64,000 bases of DNA from Abyssibacter profundi (GCF_003151135.1 NZ_QEQK01000002.1:1-64000), one strand, 5' to 3'; counted from the first letter of the stretch, positions 17,252 through 27,014 are shown. Made by a program: numbers and translations. The notes: generated by a model from the sequence alone, not told the origin.

Positions 17252-18577
17252 ATGACCCCACATTGGCGGCCCAGCCTGGGCTTGAAGCTCGCGGCCTTGT
17301 TGCTGCTGTTGTTCTCGGCCGGCGTGGGTGTCGGTGCCTGGCTGTGGCAGCGTTGGGATGATCCGCTGTTGGTGGGCCTGGTCGCCGTGTTACTCGGGCT
17401 GCTGCCCTGTTTGTTGATTGCCCGACGCGCCACACGGCGCGTGCGACGCTTGTTGCGGGCGCTAGAAGGGGCGGTGGCCAGTTACCGTGATGGCGATTTC
17501 AGCATCTCGACCAACGATGCCGGTGGCGATGAACTTTCCGCCCTGGTGGAACGCCACAATGAACTCGGCCGCACCCTACGCGAGCAACGCCAGCATCTGG
17601 TCCAGCGTGAGCTGCTGCTGGACACGGTGGTGCAGAACACGCCTGTGGCGCTGGTCCTGACGGATTCGGCCGATCGTGTGGCCTATGCCAACATGGCCGC
17701 GCGGCAATTATTCAACGCCGGAAAACGGCTGGGTGGCCTGGGGTTTGCCGAGTTAATCGAGACCCTGCCTGCGGTGGTTGGGGAGGCCGTGGCCTCGGGC
17801 GAGGATTCGCTGTTCAGCCTGGAGCTGGAGGGCGGTGAGGAGACGTTTCACATCTCCCAACGCGGGTTCCGACTCCAGGGTCGGCCACATCGTCTGTATC
17901 TGTTCCGGCGCATGACCCGCGAACTGTCGCGCCAGGAGGTCGCCACCTGGAAGAAGGTGATCCGGGTGCTGAGCCACGAACTCAACAACTCGCTGGCTCC
18001 GATTTCGTCGATGGCGCATTCCGGCGCCGAATTGACCCGGCGCGGGGAGACCGAGGCCACGCTTAAAGTCTTTGCGTCCATCGGCGAGCGGGCACGCCAT
18101 CTACACGGTTTTGTCGACGGTTACGCCCGATTCGCCAAGCTACCCATGCCCCGTCTGGAGTCGGTCTCCGTGGCCGATCTGGTCGACACGTTGGCCGCGC
18201 AGGTGACGTTCACCGCGGCCCGGCCACTGCCCAGTTTGCCGTTGCGGGTGGACCGGGCACAGTTCGAGCAGGTTTTGATCAATCTGCTGAAAAACGCTCA
18301 CGAGGCCGGCAGCGCGCCCGAGGCGGTCGAGCTGCGGGTGACCCGCGTTGCCGCCTCGGTCTGTATCGATATTCTGGATCGCGGCAGTGGTATGAGCGAA
18401 TCCGTGCTGGCTAATGCCTTGCTGCCGTTTTATTCCACCAAACACAGCGGGACGGGCCTTGGCCTGGCCCTGACCCGGGAGATCGTGGAGGCCCACGGTG
18501 GGCGGTTGCAGCTGTCGAATCGGCAGAGCGGCGGGCTGCGGGTGCGGATCCTGCTACCGATGAATCCGGGGAGCTAG
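17252..18577 (+). CDS. Sensor histidine kinase, partner of the NtrC-family regulator
   Basis: About 441 residues. Two adjacent N-terminal transmembrane helices ([20 protein letters not shown] and the next hydrophobic run) leave almost no periplasmic loop, so it probably senses within the membrane or through the exporter. A HAMP-like segment, a PAS domain ([22 protein letters not shown]), the phospho-acceptor in [12 protein letters not shown], and an ATPase domain ending [18 protein letters not shown] follow. This is the NtrY-like group. A TTG at 17240 overlapping the regulator stop (TTGA) is the alternative start. Its stop overlaps that of the convergent SDR gene in a shared CTAG. Confidence 0.93.
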   Translation: MTPHWRPSLGLKLAALLLLLFSAGVGVGAWLWQRWDDPLLVGLVAVLLGLLPCLLIARRATRRVRRLLRALEGAVASYRDGDFSISTNDAGGDELSALVERHNELGRTLREQRQHLVQRELLLDTVVQNTPVALVLTDSADRVAYANMAARQLFNAGKRLGGLGFAELIETLPAVVGEAVASGEDSLFSLELEGGEETFHISQRGFRLQGRPHRLYLFRRMTRELSRQEVATWKKVIRVLSHELNNSLAPISSMAHSGAELTRRGETEATLKVFASIGERARHLHGFVDGYARFAKLPMPRLESVSVADLVDTLAAQVTFTAARPLPSLPLRVDRAQFEQVLINLLKNAHEAGSAPEAVELRVTRVAASVCIDILDRGSGMSESVLANALLPFYSTKHSGTGLGLALTREIVEAHGGRLQLSNRQSGGLRVRILLPMNPGS

Positions 18578-19527
18578 CCGACGCTGCTGGCCGTGTCCGC
18601 TGCTGCGTCCGACAGGTAGGTCACACCGGTGAGCTGCTCCGACGCGGCCCAGAGCCGATCGCCCATGGCTGGATTGCGCGCCTGCTTCCGGCAGCCGACC
18701 TTGACGGGGTGTCCGCGCAGTTGTTGGAACCCGCCCGGGCCGATGTAGTCGCCGCTGACCACGTCGTCAGCCGTTGCCGCGTAGAGCGTGGGCAGGGCGC
18801 CCATTTGTGCAGGCTGGCCAACCAGGGCGTTGCTGGCCTGCATGACCAGACGTTCGACAAGCGACTTGCGTTGCTCCGCCGCCACGAATTGCAGGTTTGT
18901 CGACGCGTAGCCGGGATGAGCACCCGCGACGATGACGTTGCGTCCGGCCGCGATCATCCGGCGTGATAGCTCGAACATGAAGATCAGGTTTGCCAGCTTG
19001 CTGTCGCCGTAGGCCTGCCAGCGTTTGTAACGACGCTGACTCCAGTCGAGATCATCAAAGCGGATGCCAGGCGTCCAGCGGTGCGCCATGCTGGCAAGGC
19101 AGACGATGCGGCCGCCGTCGCTGATCTGCTCTTGCAGCAATCCGGTCAGGGCAAAATGGCCTAGATGATTGGTCCCAAACTGCATTTCGAAGCCATCGGC
19201 AGTCCGGGCATACGGCACGGCCATGACGCCGGCGTTATTGATCAAGAGTTCGATGGACTGGCCACCAAGCGCAGCGGCAAAGGACCGCACGGAATCGAGG
19301 CTGGCCAGGTCCAGCGGTTCCACCTGCAGCGAGGCCTGCGGCAGCTCGGCGCGCAGTTGCTGGAGCGCCTGCTCAGCCTTTTCGGGGTTGCGGCAGGCCA
19401 GGATGACATGGGCGCCGGCCGCCGCCAGCGCACGTGTGGTGAAGTAGCCCAGGCCGCTGTTGGCACCCGTAACCACGGCGGTCTTGCCGGCCAGGTCGGG
19501 CATGTCGGCTTCCATCCACTGGGTCAT
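18574..19527 (-). CDS. Short-chain dehydrogenase (retinol-dehydrogenase-like SDR)
   Basis: A 317-residue classical SDR. The NAD(P)-binding motif is TGANSGLG, the dimer/structural motif NNAGVM, and the catalytic tetrad includes S in CLASMAHRW and Y/K in YGDSKLAN. The conserved SDR pattern [12 protein letters not shown] and the length match the retinol-dehydrogenase/WW-domain oxidoreductase-like group often annotated as oxidoreductases of unknown substrate. I start at the ATG giving [16 protein letters not shown]; a longer frame to 19587 exists without similarity. It stands alone, convergent with the kinase gene. Confidence 0.88.
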   Translation of the reverse strand: MTQWMEADMPDLAGKTAVVTGANSGLGYFTTRALAAAGAHVILACRNPEKAEQALQQLRAELPQASLQVEPLDLASLDSVRSFAAALGGQSIELLINNAGVMAVPYARTADGFEMQFGTNHLGHFALTGLLQEQISDGGRIVCLASMAHRWTPGIRFDDLDWSQRRYKRWQAYGDSKLANLIFMFELSRRMIAAGRNVIVAGAHPGYASTNLQFVAAEQRKSLVERLVMQASNALVGQPAQMGALPTLYAATADDVVSGDYIGPGGFQQLRGHPVKVGCRKQARNPAMGDRLWAASEQLTGVTYLSDAAADTASSVG

Positions 19528-19602
19528 GACGGTTGATCGCTCGGTCAAAGGGCAGGGCTTCTTAACACGATCTTGGGCCCCTGGCACAGGCCATCGGCGA
19601 GA

Positions 19603-20568
19603 TCAGGTGGCGAACTGCGCCTTCATCGCATCCACAAAGGTGCCGAATTGATCCGCCGGCAAATCGTTGATGCCCGCCGCTGCGGCGCGGCCTCCGCCGC
19701 TCGGGAACTGTCGGCAGAGCGTATCTGCGCCGGCCTTGCGGTTGAGCGGGGCACGGACGCTGACCAGGAAACCGCCATCGTCTTTCTGCGTCAACACCGC
19801 ATGGGCGCGATCCGGGGCGGCATTGGCCAGTGCGTTACCGAACACGCCCGATACACGGCGTGCCCAGGCTGCATTGGGCAGAATCAGGAATGCGGCATCT
19901 GCGTTCGAGGCCGGGTCCAGTGGTGTCGATTCGGCGCTGGCCATGTCGGCCTTGTAGCCGGCGATCAGGGTTTGCGAGGTCTCGGGAGCATCCCGCAAAA
20001 AGCCCAGCGGGCTGCGATGCTGCACCGCTTCCCGGTACAGCGCTTCCGGGGTGAAATGCAGGTCGGCCGGGCTGGCGCCATAACCGTTGTAGTTCATGGC
20101 AATGCCGAGCTCCTCCAACTGGTCGAGTTCGGCATCGGATAGCGCAGCCTGCCCGGCCAGCGTGCGGGCGCTCACCGATAGGTTGTCGCCGAACGCCCCC
20201 ACCAGTGCCCACTCCACGAACCGATTCTTGAGCTCGCCATTGACCAGCAGGCTGGTGCAGACATCGGCGGCCGGATTGATGTGGGCGGTCAGCGCGGGAT
20301 GGTCCGGAATCTCGCCCGCGTAGTGGTGGTCCACGTAGTGAACCTGGGCACCGGCTTCCAGCAGCCGGTGCAGAGCATCGCGGTTCTTGTCCAGCGAGAT
20401 ATCCAGGGTGGTGACGCGGTCACCCGCGCCAGCACTGACCCGCTTGAGCAGGCTGATATCGCGTTTGACGCCCGTGACCAGCTCGGCATCACGGGGCTCG
20501 GCCAGGCGCAACTGGACCAGGGCGCAAACGCCGTCTGCGTCACCGTTGAAGACGTCAAAATCAGCCAT
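19603..20568 (-). CDS. DHH-family phosphoesterase, last gene of sulfate-activation operon
   Basis: A 321-residue protein with DHH-superfamily metal motifs: DVFNGDADGVCAL at the start, TLDISLDKN, and YVDHHYAG, then a DHHA1-like C-terminus containing PSGGGRAAAAGIN. DHH-DHHA1 enzymes include NrnA-type nanoRNase/pAp phosphatases. It lies 11 bp after sat on the same strand, so it is probably co-transcribed with PAPS-making enzymes; hydrolysis of 3',5'-pAp, the by-product of PAPS use, would be a logical role, but this is inference from context. Substrate cannot be assigned by sequence alone. Confidence 0.75.
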   Translation of the reverse strand: MADFDVFNGDADGVCALVQLRLAEPRDAELVTGVKRDISLLKRVSAGAGDRVTTLDISLDKNRDALHRLLEAGAQVHYVDHHYAGEIPDHPALTAHINPAADVCTSLLVNGELKNRFVEWALVGAFGDNLSVSARTLAGQAALSDAELDQLEELGIAMNYNGYGASPADLHFTPEALYREAVQHRSPLGFLRDAPETSQTLIAGYKADMASAESTPLDPASNADAAFLILPNAAWARRVSGVFGNALANAAPDRAHAVLTQKDDGGFLVSVRAPLNRKAGADTLCRQFPSGGGRAAAAGINDLPADQFGTFVDAMKAQFAT

Positions 20569-20579
20569 GAATCAATCCC

Positions 20580-21761
20580 TTACTGAATACTTTGGTAGTA
20601 GTCCATCAATACCTTGGCGACTTCCGGGCGCGAAAACTCGGGCGGCGGCGCCATGCCCTTGCCGAGCATTTCGCGCACCTTGGTGCCGGAGAGCAGCACA
20701 AAGTCTTCCTTCGCGTGATCCGGGGCTTCGCGCATCATCACGACACGGTCCAGCTTCTTGGAATAGGCGGTGTGGTCGGCCCGGAAGATCTCGATGTCCA
20801 GCGCGCCCTCGGGGACCTGCTCGTCAAAAATGGTCTGCGCGTCAAAGGCGCCGTAGTAGTCGCCCACACCGGCGTGGTCACGACCGACGATGAGGTAGTC
20901 CGCCCCCATGTTCTGGCGGAACAGGGCGTGCAGAACGGCCTCGCGCGGGCCGGCGTACAGCATGTCAAAGCCGTAGCCCGTGATCATCACGGTGTTTGGC
21001 GGGAAGTAGTGATCCACCATGGTGCGGATGCAGTTGTCGCGCACATCGGCCGGGATATCGCCCTTCTTGAGCTTGCCCAGCAGCATGTGGATGACGATGC
21101 CGTCGGCACCCAGACGTTCCTGGGCCATGCGGCACAGTTCTTCGTGGGCACGGTGCATGGGGTTACGGGTCTGGAAGGCGACCGTCTTGTTCCAGCCGCG
21201 CTCGGCGATTTCGTTGCGGATCTCGACCGCGGTACGGAAGGTGTCCGGGAAGTCCGATGCGAAGTAGCTGAAGTTCAGCACCTGGATCGGCCCCGAGAGC
21301 AGGGTGTTGCCCAGGCTCAGGAATGTGGAGACACCCGGGTGGGCGTCATCCAGCGTGCCGAAGATCTGCTCGGCCATCTGCCGCAGTTCCTCATCGCTGA
21401 CCGTCTCCACGGCCTCGACGTCCATGATGGCCAGCACGGGGTGACCGTCCACATTGGGGTCGCGCAGCGCGATACGGCCCGTGGCCACGTCGTCCGCCTG
21501 GGTGAGGTTGAGCACCGGAACGGGGAAGAACAGCCCGCCGGTGGTCTTGAGGTCGCTGGCCACGGACAGGGCGTCTGCCTTGTTCATGTAGCCGGTGAGC
21601 GGGTTGAAGTAACCACCGGCCATCATGACGGCATTGGCAGCGGCAGCTGAATTCAGCAGCAGGCTGGGCAGGCCTTCCGCCTCGGCCTGCAGGGCCGTGC
21701 GGGTGGCGTCGTCTTCGACATACAGCGGGTTCAGCGTATCGGAACCGTGCGGCTTGATCAT
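20580..21761 (-). CDS. sat: ATP sulfurylase (sulfate adenylyltransferase, Sat type)
   Basis: A 393-residue ATP sulfurylase of the single-polypeptide Sat/Met3 type, unrelated to the CysDN pair. The active-site motifs are QTRNPMHRAHEELCR (QxRNPxHxxH), GRDHAGVGDYYGAFDAQ, and LSGTKVREML. It joins sulfate to ATP to give APS and pyrophosphate. In an operon behind cysC and before the DHH phosphoesterase, the gene serves activation of sulfate rather than an obvious dissimilatory pathway, since no aprAB, dsr or sox genes appear nearby. Confidence 0.95.
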   Translation of the reverse strand: MIKPHGSDTLNPLYVEDDATRTALQAEAEGLPSLLLNSAAAANAVMMAGGYFNPLTGYMNKADALSVASDLKTTGGLFFPVPVLNLTQADDVATGRIALRDPNVDGHPVLAIMDVEAVETVSDEELRQMAEQIFGTLDDAHPGVSTFLSLGNTLLSGPIQVLNFSYFASDFPDTFRTAVEIRNEIAERGWNKTVAFQTRNPMHRAHEELCRMAQERLGADGIVIHMLLGKLKKGDIPADVRDNCIRTMVDHYFPPNTVMITGYGFDMLYAGPREAVLHALFRQNMGADYLIVGRDHAGVGDYYGAFDAQTIFDEQVPEGALDIEIFRADHTAYSKKLDRVVMMREAPDHAKEDFVLLSGTKVREMLGKGMAPPPEFSRPEVAKVLMDYYQSIQ

Positions 21762-21800
21762 GTGTTCAGTCCTGTGAGGTCAGGTCGGTAATCGGTGGGT

Positions 21801-22418
21801 TCAGGCGGGCAGGATGCCGCGCTGCTGCAGCAGGGCGATGACGGCATCAACTTCTTCTTCCAGCGACATCTCATGGCTCTTGAGCACCAGTTCCGGTGTC
21901 TCGGGAGCCTCGTAGGGATCGCTGATACCCGTGAAGTTGGGGATCTCGCCTGCACGGGCCTTTTTGTACAAGCCCTTGGGGTCGCGCTCCTCGGCCACGG
22001 CAAGCGGCACGTCGACGTAGACCTCGATGAAGTCCATGTCGGATTCGGCGTGCATGGCGCGGACCAGATCACGATCGGTGCGGTAGGGGCTGACAAAGCT
22101 GGACAGCGCGATGACGCCGGCATCGACGAACAGCTTGGCGATCTCGCCAATCCGGCGGATGTTCTCGGCGCGATCCTCGGCCGAAAAACCCAGGTTCTTG
22201 TTAATGCCGTGGCGGACGTTGTCGCCATCTAGCCGGTAAACAAGCTTGTTCCGGGCAAACAGCGCTTGCTCCAACGCCACCGCCACCGTGCTCTTACCCG
22301 AGCCGGACAGGCCGGTGAACCAGATGGTGGCGCCTTTCTGGCCCAGCAGTTTGTTGCGGTCGGCCCGGGTGACGTCGCCGTCGTGCCAGGTGATGTTGGT
22401 GGCCTTTTGTTCGGTCAT
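21801..22418 (-). CDS. cysC: Adenylylsulfate kinase (APS kinase)
   Basis: A 205-residue APS kinase. P-loop GLSGSGKST (36-44), the [20 protein letters not shown] motif, and [12 protein letters not shown] around the substrate site are all family hallmarks, as is [10 protein letters not shown]. It phosphorylates APS to PAPS. The start giving [16 protein letters not shown] is the family's usual opening; the frame stays open to 22529 without similarity. First gene of the minus-strand operon cysC-sat-DHH, divergent from a LysR regulator across about 110 bp. Confidence 0.95.
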   Translation of the reverse strand: MTEQKATNITWHDGDVTRADRNKLLGQKGATIWFTGLSGSGKSTVAVALEQALFARNKLVYRLDGDNVRHGINKNLGFSAEDRAENIRRIGEIAKLFVDAGVIALSSFVSPYRTDRDLVRAMHAESDMDFIEVYVDVPLAVAEERDPKGLYKKARAGEIPNFTGISDPYEAPETPELVLKSHEMSLEEEVDAVIALLQQRGILPA

Positions 22419-22527
22419 GAGCAAGCTGTCCGGTGGGGTGTCTGCGAGGCGGCATTCTAGGGTGAAACGAGACATTCTAAAAATGCATAAATAAGATGGT
22501 TGCCATGCTTTCTTTTCATGGCCTGGC
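22419..22527. promoter_or_regulatory. Divergent control region between cysC and the LysR gene
   Basis: This 109-bp spacer separates two divergent genes and contains an AT-rich core (about 22476-22498, around AAAATGCATAAATAAG) that stands out from the GC-rich surroundings. LysR-type regulators usually bind such divergent spacers, but I cannot pick out a single convincing T-N11-A box or -35/-10 pair. Confidence 0.4.
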
Positions 22528-23424
22528 ATGAACCTGAATCACCTGGCGATTTTTCACGCGGTGGCGCGGGCCGGCAGCGTGACGGGCGGTGCTGAGGTCC
22601 TGGGGGTTTCCCAGTCGGCCGTGTCGAGGCAACTGGCCGAATTCGAAGCCCGGCAGGGCGTGTCGCTATTCGACCGCCGGCCGCGCGGCGTGGTGCTAAC
22701 CGCACCGGGCCGCGTCCTGCTGGACTATGCAGAGCGCCTGTTTGCAATACGTGCGCAGGCCGAGCTGGCCCTGGACGACCTGCGGCACCGCAGGCTTGGC
22801 CGACTGGCCATCGGCGCCAGCCGGACCATTGGCGCCTACATGCTGCCGCAGGCCTTTGCGCAGTTCACGCGGGACAATCCCGGGATCGAGCTGTCCCTGA
22901 CCGTGGAAAACACCGAGACCATCGAGCGCCAATTGCTGGATGGGCGCATCGACATCGGCTTCGCCGAGGGCGTGGCAGACGATGCCGCGCTGGACTACAC
23001 CGTGTTTGCACAGGATGAGTTGGTGTTAATCGCCGCCCCCCGGCATCCGCTGGCCGGGGCAGGGACCGTGCAGCTGGACCAGCTGCGTGATCAGCTGGTG
23101 TTGATGCACGAAGCCGGTTCCGGAACCCGGGCGGTGACCGAGCAGTGGTTGGCGGACCGCGGTGTCAGGCTGCAACCGGCGATGACGCTCGCCAGCACCG
23201 AGGCGCTGAAGCAGACCGTGGCCACCGGCTTGGGTGTGGCGCTGTTGTCTGCCCAGGCTATCCGCATGGAACTGGCCGCGGGTTTGCTGGTTCGGCTCAG
23301 CCTGGATGGCGGGCCCTTCAGACGGCCGTTGTATCGCGTGCTGCCCAGGGCCAGCACGCCGAGTCCCGCGCTGGAGGGCTTTTTGCAAGTCATCGACAGC
23401 ACATTCCGACAAGGGTGGCCGTGA
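22528..23424 (+). CDS. LysR-family transcriptional regulator
   Basis: A 298-residue LysR regulator. The winged HTH covers the first 60 residues ([45 protein letters not shown]); the rest is the periplasmic-binding-like effector domain, including [19 protein letters not shown] and [10 protein letters not shown]. Its position back to back with cysC-sat-DHH suggests control of sulfate activation, as CysB/Cbl do elsewhere, though the sequence itself is not of the CysB branch as far as I can tell and closer regulators of this type are often called CysL- or CbbR-like. Effector unknown. Confidence 0.88.
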   Translation: MNLNHLAIFHAVARAGSVTGGAEVLGVSQSAVSRQLAEFEARQGVSLFDRRPRGVVLTAPGRVLLDYAERLFAIRAQAELALDDLRHRRLGRLAIGASRTIGAYMLPQAFAQFTRDNPGIELSLTVENTETIERQLLDGRIDIGFAEGVADDAALDYTVFAQDELVLIAAPRHPLAGAGTVQLDQLRDQLVLMHEAGSGTRAVTEQWLADRGVRLQPAMTLASTEALKQTVATGLGVALLSAQAIRMELAAGLLVRLSLDGGPFRRPLYRVLPRASTPSPALEGFLQVIDSTFRQGWP

Positions 23425-23519
23425 TGACTGCGGATGGCCGCCGGGGCGTCCGGCCACAAACCGTGCACCGGGAACCTCGATTCGGCGATCATGCCGAGTT
23501 CACGCGGCTGAGACTGACC

Positions 23520-25127
23520 ATGCGACAGAATGTTCAAACCCTGCTTCTGGCCGGCTTGCTGGCCACGCTGTGCGCCTGCTCGGGCGGGGCGCCGGAATCC
23601 GAGGCGACAACGGCAGCCGGACAGGCCGAAGCGTCTACAGCCGACCACCAGGCCACAGAGATCGATTGGTTCCAGGGCAGTGTGGAAGACGCCATGATTG
23701 CTGCCGCGGATGCCAGCAAGCCGGTGTTTCTGTACTGGGGCGCACGCTGGTGCCCGCCCTGCATGCAGCTCAAGACCACGGTCTTTAACCGCCCCGACTT
23801 CGTCGCGACGACCGAGCTGTTCGTGCCGGTCTATCTGGACGGCGACACGGCCGGCGCCCAGCGCTGGGGCGATCATTTCGGCATCGTGGGCTACCCAACG
23901 CTGATCGTGCTGCGTCCTGATGGCACCGAGCTCACGCGTATCAGTTCCACCGGAGATCTTGAGGCCTACCCGCGCGTGTTGCGTGCAGCGGCGCGGCAGA
24001 CCCGGCCCTCCGTCGACATTCTGGATGCAGCCTTACACGAGCCCGCCACGCTGTCCGCCGACGACTGGACGTTGCTGGCCAACTACGGCTGGTGGGTGGA
24101 TCGCGGGACATTACTGGGCGAGCGCAGCATGGCCAGTGTTATGGGGCGGCTGGCGGAGGCTGCGCCAGAGGCCGAGCGCCCACGCTTTCGCCTGCTTGAA
24201 TACGCGGCGACCGTTTCGGGCGAGGAGGCTTTGACCGGCGATCAACAGCACGCGGCGCAGGCGTTGCTGCGGCAACTGATTACCGATGCCAAGCAGCTTC
24301 GGGCCCAGATCGACACCCTCAACTACTTCGCGGTTGACGTGCTGGTTGCCGCCACCGAGCCAGGCAAGTCGCGCCAGGCGCTGGCCGACGAGCTAGACCG
24401 GGCCATGCAACAGGTCGCGGCCAGCGATGCCTATACGATCAAAGACCGGCTTTATGCCCAGCGCAGTCGCGTCAAACTATTCGAGGCGCTTGATCCTGAA
24501 GCCACGCTCCCGGCTGAGCTGGTGGCCGACCTGCAGGCCACCGTCGCCTGGGCTGATGACGCGGCCGAGACTCCGCAGGCGCGTCAGGCCATGGCCAACT
24601 ACGCGACGTATACGCTGGAGGCGGCCGGGTTGTCGGCCGAGGCCGAGGCCTTGTTGCGTCGCGAAGTCCAGCAATCGCCCGACGCCTATTACTTCATGCC
24701 CACCATCGCTCGCTATGCCGAAGCGCGTGGCGATACCGATGAAGCGCTGGACTGGCTGCAGCGAGCGGCTGAAGAGGCCAGAGGACCGGCCACCCGAGCC
24801 CAGTGGGGGCTGATCTATCTCAACGGCTTGCTGGAGATGACCCCCGAAGCCATCGACCGCATTGAGGGCCAGATGACCGCCATTATCGACGAGCTGGCTG
24901 CCGAACCCAGCGCGTTTTATCAACGCACCCACATGCGCTTGCAACGTGCCGATCAGCAGCTCGCCGACTGGGCCAAGGCGCAGGATGCGGCGGCTGTCAT
25001 GCAGCGTCTGGCAACGGCTATGGACCGCGTCTGCGACCAGCTACCCGAGACTGCTCAGGCCCGCGTTGACTGTCAGGCCTTGTTCCAGTCTGAGCCCGCC
25101 GCAGCCGTCGCCGCAAGCCCGACATAG
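23520..25127 (+). CDS. Thioredoxin-fold lipoprotein with long helical C-terminus
   Basis: A 535-residue predicted lipoprotein. The signal ends in LCAC with lipidated C20; a low-complexity Ala/Glu/Thr linker leads into a thioredoxin domain with the redox motif WCPPC (77-81 in WGARWCPPCMQ) and cis-proline region GYPTLIVLRPDG. From about residue 180 on the protein is Ala/Glu-rich and helical, resembling TPR-type repeats (ALDWLQRAAEEARG). It should face the periplasm, anchored to a membrane, acting in disulfide chemistry or protein folding. The upstream frame runs into the LysR gene; ATG 23520 fits the signal peptide. Confidence 0.8.
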   Translation: MRQNVQTLLLAGLLATLCACSGGAPESEATTAAGQAEASTADHQATEIDWFQGSVEDAMIAAADASKPVFLYWGARWCPPCMQLKTTVFNRPDFVATTELFVPVYLDGDTAGAQRWGDHFGIVGYPTLIVLRPDGTELTRISSTGDLEAYPRVLRAAARQTRPSVDILDAALHEPATLSADDWTLLANYGWWVDRGTLLGERSMASVMGRLAEAAPEAERPRFRLLEYAATVSGEEALTGDQQHAAQALLRQLITDAKQLRAQIDTLNYFAVDVLVAATEPGKSRQALADELDRAMQQVAASDAYTIKDRLYAQRSRVKLFEALDPEATLPAELVADLQATVAWADDAAETPQARQAMANYATYTLEAAGLSAEAEALLRREVQQSPDAYYFMPTIARYAEARGDTDEALDWLQRAAEEARGPATRAQWGLIYLNGLLEMTPEAIDRIEGQMTAIIDELAAEPSAFYQRTHMRLQRADQQLADWAKAQDAAAVMQRLATAMDRVCDQLPETAQARVDCQALFQSEPAAAVAASPT

Positions 25128-25186
25128 GCCCGTCGGAATAAAGGGTTGCCAAGCGGGGGGTAACCACTCATAATCCGCGGCCCTTC

Positions 25187-25263
25187 AGGCGCGTAGCTCA
25201 GCTGGTTAGAGCACCACCTTGACATGGTGGGGGTCGGTGGTTCGAGTCCACTCGCGCCTACCA
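25187..25263 (+). tRNA. tRNA-Val (anticodon GAC)
   Basis: Complete 77-nt cloverleaf: acceptor stem AGGCGCG (25187-25193) with CGCGCCT (25253-25259), D-arm GCTCAGCTGGTTAGAGC, anticodon stem CCACC/GGTGG around the loop TTGACAT giving anticodon GAC (25221-25223), T-arm with GGTTCGAGTCC, discriminator A and encoded CCA (25261-25263). Confidence 0.97.
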
Positions 25264-25288
25264 AATTCCTGAATGGAATCAGTACGTT

Positions 25289-25314
25289 AAAAGGCCGCCC
25301 TCGGGCGGCCTTTT
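25289..25314 (+). terminator. Rho-independent terminator after tRNA-Val
   Basis: AAAAGGCCGCCC (25289-25300), a TC loop, and GGGCGGCCTTTT (25303-25314) make a strong GC stem followed by a T run, 26 bp past the tRNA CCA end. Confidence 0.92.
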
Positions 25315-25538
25315 GCGTTTGGAGGAGATTTGCAAGGTATTTGGCGTGGTGGTGGTCCTATCCTCTCCCGTTCTTGGTCACTCTTTTTCTGCTCCCCGGG
25401 CCTCAAGGACGTCACTTGAATGACGTCAGTTGGTCACCTGGATACTGGGTTCAGGTTGCCCGATTAAACTCTGCATCGAACGGCGCCTGACGGTGGAGCG
25501 CCACTGCGCTGTTGCTAGCTTTCTGTAGGGTTTGGACC
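25315..25538. other. Gene-free spacer with a repeated GACGTCA
   Basis: No gene is seen in this 224-bp stretch. It contains two copies of GACGTCA (25408-25414 and 25422-25428) separated by seven bases, the second inside the octamer palindrome TGACGTCA. They lie about 110 bp before the next gene; an operator role is possible but unsupported. Confidence 0.4.
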
Positions 25539-25793
25539 ATGGGGAAGATGTACAAGCTGCTTGGGCCTGGCGGGTCGTTCTACGAGAGCCCGGAGCCGGG
25601 TCAGCTTGGTGGTTACAGGCCAAAGAAGATATACGGCAGGCTCGACTGCCCATCGGCCCTCCGGCACTTGGCCAAGGGGCACTACGCAAAACAGCGGGTC
25701 TTCTTTGCTGATGAGGAAGCAGCGATTGCCGCCGGGTATCGTCCGTGCGCGAAGTGCCTGCCAGAGCAGTACGAGATATGGAAGCGGGGTTGA
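25539..25793 (+). CDS. Stand-alone Ada-type metal-binding domain protein
   Basis: An 84-residue protein matching the zinc-binding domain of Ada without its methyltransferase or AraC parts: [53 protein letters not shown]. Ada repairs methyl phosphotriesters through the first of four zinc-bound cysteines. Here three Cys are in place (one in RLDCPS, two in CAKC), with no second Cys in the first pair; a His may complete the site, as in many stand-alone members. The ATG at 25539 has TAGGG upstream. Cytoplasmic; exact function not established. Confidence 0.75.
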   Translation: MGKMYKLLGPGGSFYESPEPGQLGGYRPKKIYGRLDCPSALRHLAKGHYAKQRVFFADEEAAIAAGYRPCAKCLPEQYEIWKRG

Positions 25794-25821
25794 TGCCTGC
25801 GGTGTGGACAGAATTAACGTG

Positions 25822-26856
25822 ATGACCAAACCTGCCCAGTTATCGGACCCGGAACTGACCGCGATTGCGCAGGCAGTTGGCGCGCAGGCGGTGTCTCGCA
25901 CCGAGGTCATCCAACCGCTGTGGGGCGGCTATGGCGAGTTGTTTCGTGCCGAGGTGGACGGCGGCGAGCACTTCAGTGTGATCGTCAAGCACATCCGCCT
26001 GCCCAAGCCAGCCCGGCATCCGCGTGGCTGGAGCACCGATACCTCGCATCAGCGCAAGCTCAAGTCCTACCGGGTCGAGGTCAATTGGTATCGGGACTAT
26101 GCGGGGCAGGGCGGAGATGCATCGGTCCGGGCGGACGCCTGCCCGATGCCGCGTTGTCTGTTTGTCGAGCGCCGTGATGACGAAATTCTGCTGGTGCTGG
26201 AAGACCTGCAGACGCGTGGCTATCACCGGGTATTGCAGCAGGCCGGTCATCACGAGATTCAGGCTTGCTTGCGTTGGTTGGCCCAATTCCACGCCCGCTA
26301 TCTCGGCGTGGCCCCCGCTGGTCTGTGGAAAACCGGCACCTATTGGCACCTGGCGACGCGCCCGGATGAGCTGGCGGCGCTGACGGACACGGCGCTCAAG
26401 ACGGCGGCACCACAGCTGGATGCCTTGCTCAGCGGATGTCCGTTCCAGACCCTGGTCCATGGTGATGCCAAATTGGCGAACTTCATTTTTGCCAAGGGCG
26501 GCCGGCACGTGGCGGCGGTCGATTTCCAGTACGTGGGTCGTGGCTGCGGCATGAAGGACGTGGTGATGCTGCTGAGCAGTACGCTGCCGCCAACGGACTG
26601 TGAGCGACGCTGTCCGGCGCTGGTGGACGACTACTTCAGGCTACTGGCGCAGGCCTTGAGCGAGCAGCCTGTCGGGACGGCAGCCCGGGCAGTCGACGCT
26701 GCGGCGCTGGAACAGGCTTGGCGCCCGCTGTTCTGCGTCGCCTGGGCCGACTTCCAGCGGTTTCTGAAGGGCTGGAGTCCAGGGCATTGGAAAGTCCATG
26801 CCTACAGCGAAGCCCTGACCCGGCAGGCGTTGGAACAATGCGCCATACCGGACTGA
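25822..26856 (+). CDS. Kinase-fold phosphotransferase (EcKinase/APH-like)
   Basis: A 344-residue protein with protein-kinase-like small-molecule phosphotransferase motifs: an N-lobe with [11 protein letters not shown] and VIVKHIRL, the catalytic loop [13 protein letters not shown] (HGDxxxxN) and metal motif [14 protein letters not shown]. These match the ecdysteroid-kinase-like/aminoglycoside-phosphotransferase clan. [15 protein letters not shown] and [11 protein letters not shown] fit the EcKinase branch. Substrate unknown; such bacterial proteins are usually annotated only as phosphotransferases. The start is the ATG after AATTAACGTG with no strong ribosome-binding site. Confidence 0.8.
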   Translation: MTKPAQLSDPELTAIAQAVGAQAVSRTEVIQPLWGGYGELFRAEVDGGEHFSVIVKHIRLPKPARHPRGWSTDTSHQRKLKSYRVEVNWYRDYAGQGGDASVRADACPMPRCLFVERRDDEILLVLEDLQTRGYHRVLQQAGHHEIQACLRWLAQFHARYLGVAPAGLWKTGTYWHLATRPDELAALTDTALKTAAPQLDALLSGCPFQTLVHGDAKLANFIFAKGGRHVAAVDFQYVGRGCGMKDVVMLLSSTLPPTDCERRCPALVDDYFRLLAQALSEQPVGTAARAVDAAALEQAWRPLFCVAWADFQRFLKGWSPGHWKVHAYSEALTRQALEQCAIPD

Positions 26857-26879
26857 GCGGTCGCGCGCTGACGTGCACT

Positions 26880-27014
26880 ATGGCCTGCGTTTTCTCCTCC
26901 AAGACGGTCACAATGGATGGCGAGCGCGTCGTTCTCGACATTCCGCGCGACCGGCACGGGCAGTTCGACCCGACGCTGATCCCCCCAGAGAGCGGCACCT
27001 GCCGTCAGGCGTAG
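26880..27014 (+). pseudogene. IS256-family transposase remnant
   Basis: A 45-codon scrap reads SSKTVTMDGERVVLDIPRDR followed by HGQFDPTLIP, which is the conserved N-terminal region of IS256-type (Mutator-like) transposases: a G/SKTVxxxxGExxLxIPRDRxGxFxPxLI pattern. Nothing before or after continues the protein, no catalytic DDE part is present, and the 3' end runs into the convergent peroxiredoxin-like gene. It marks an old insertion and deletion at this place. Confidence 0.75.

Noticed and set aside
20592-21650. Long open frame (352 codons) on the plus strand opposite sat
   Set aside because: It lies wholly antisense to a well-supported enzyme gene, has a composition typical of an opposite-strand shadow in GC-rich DNA, and shows no family motif.
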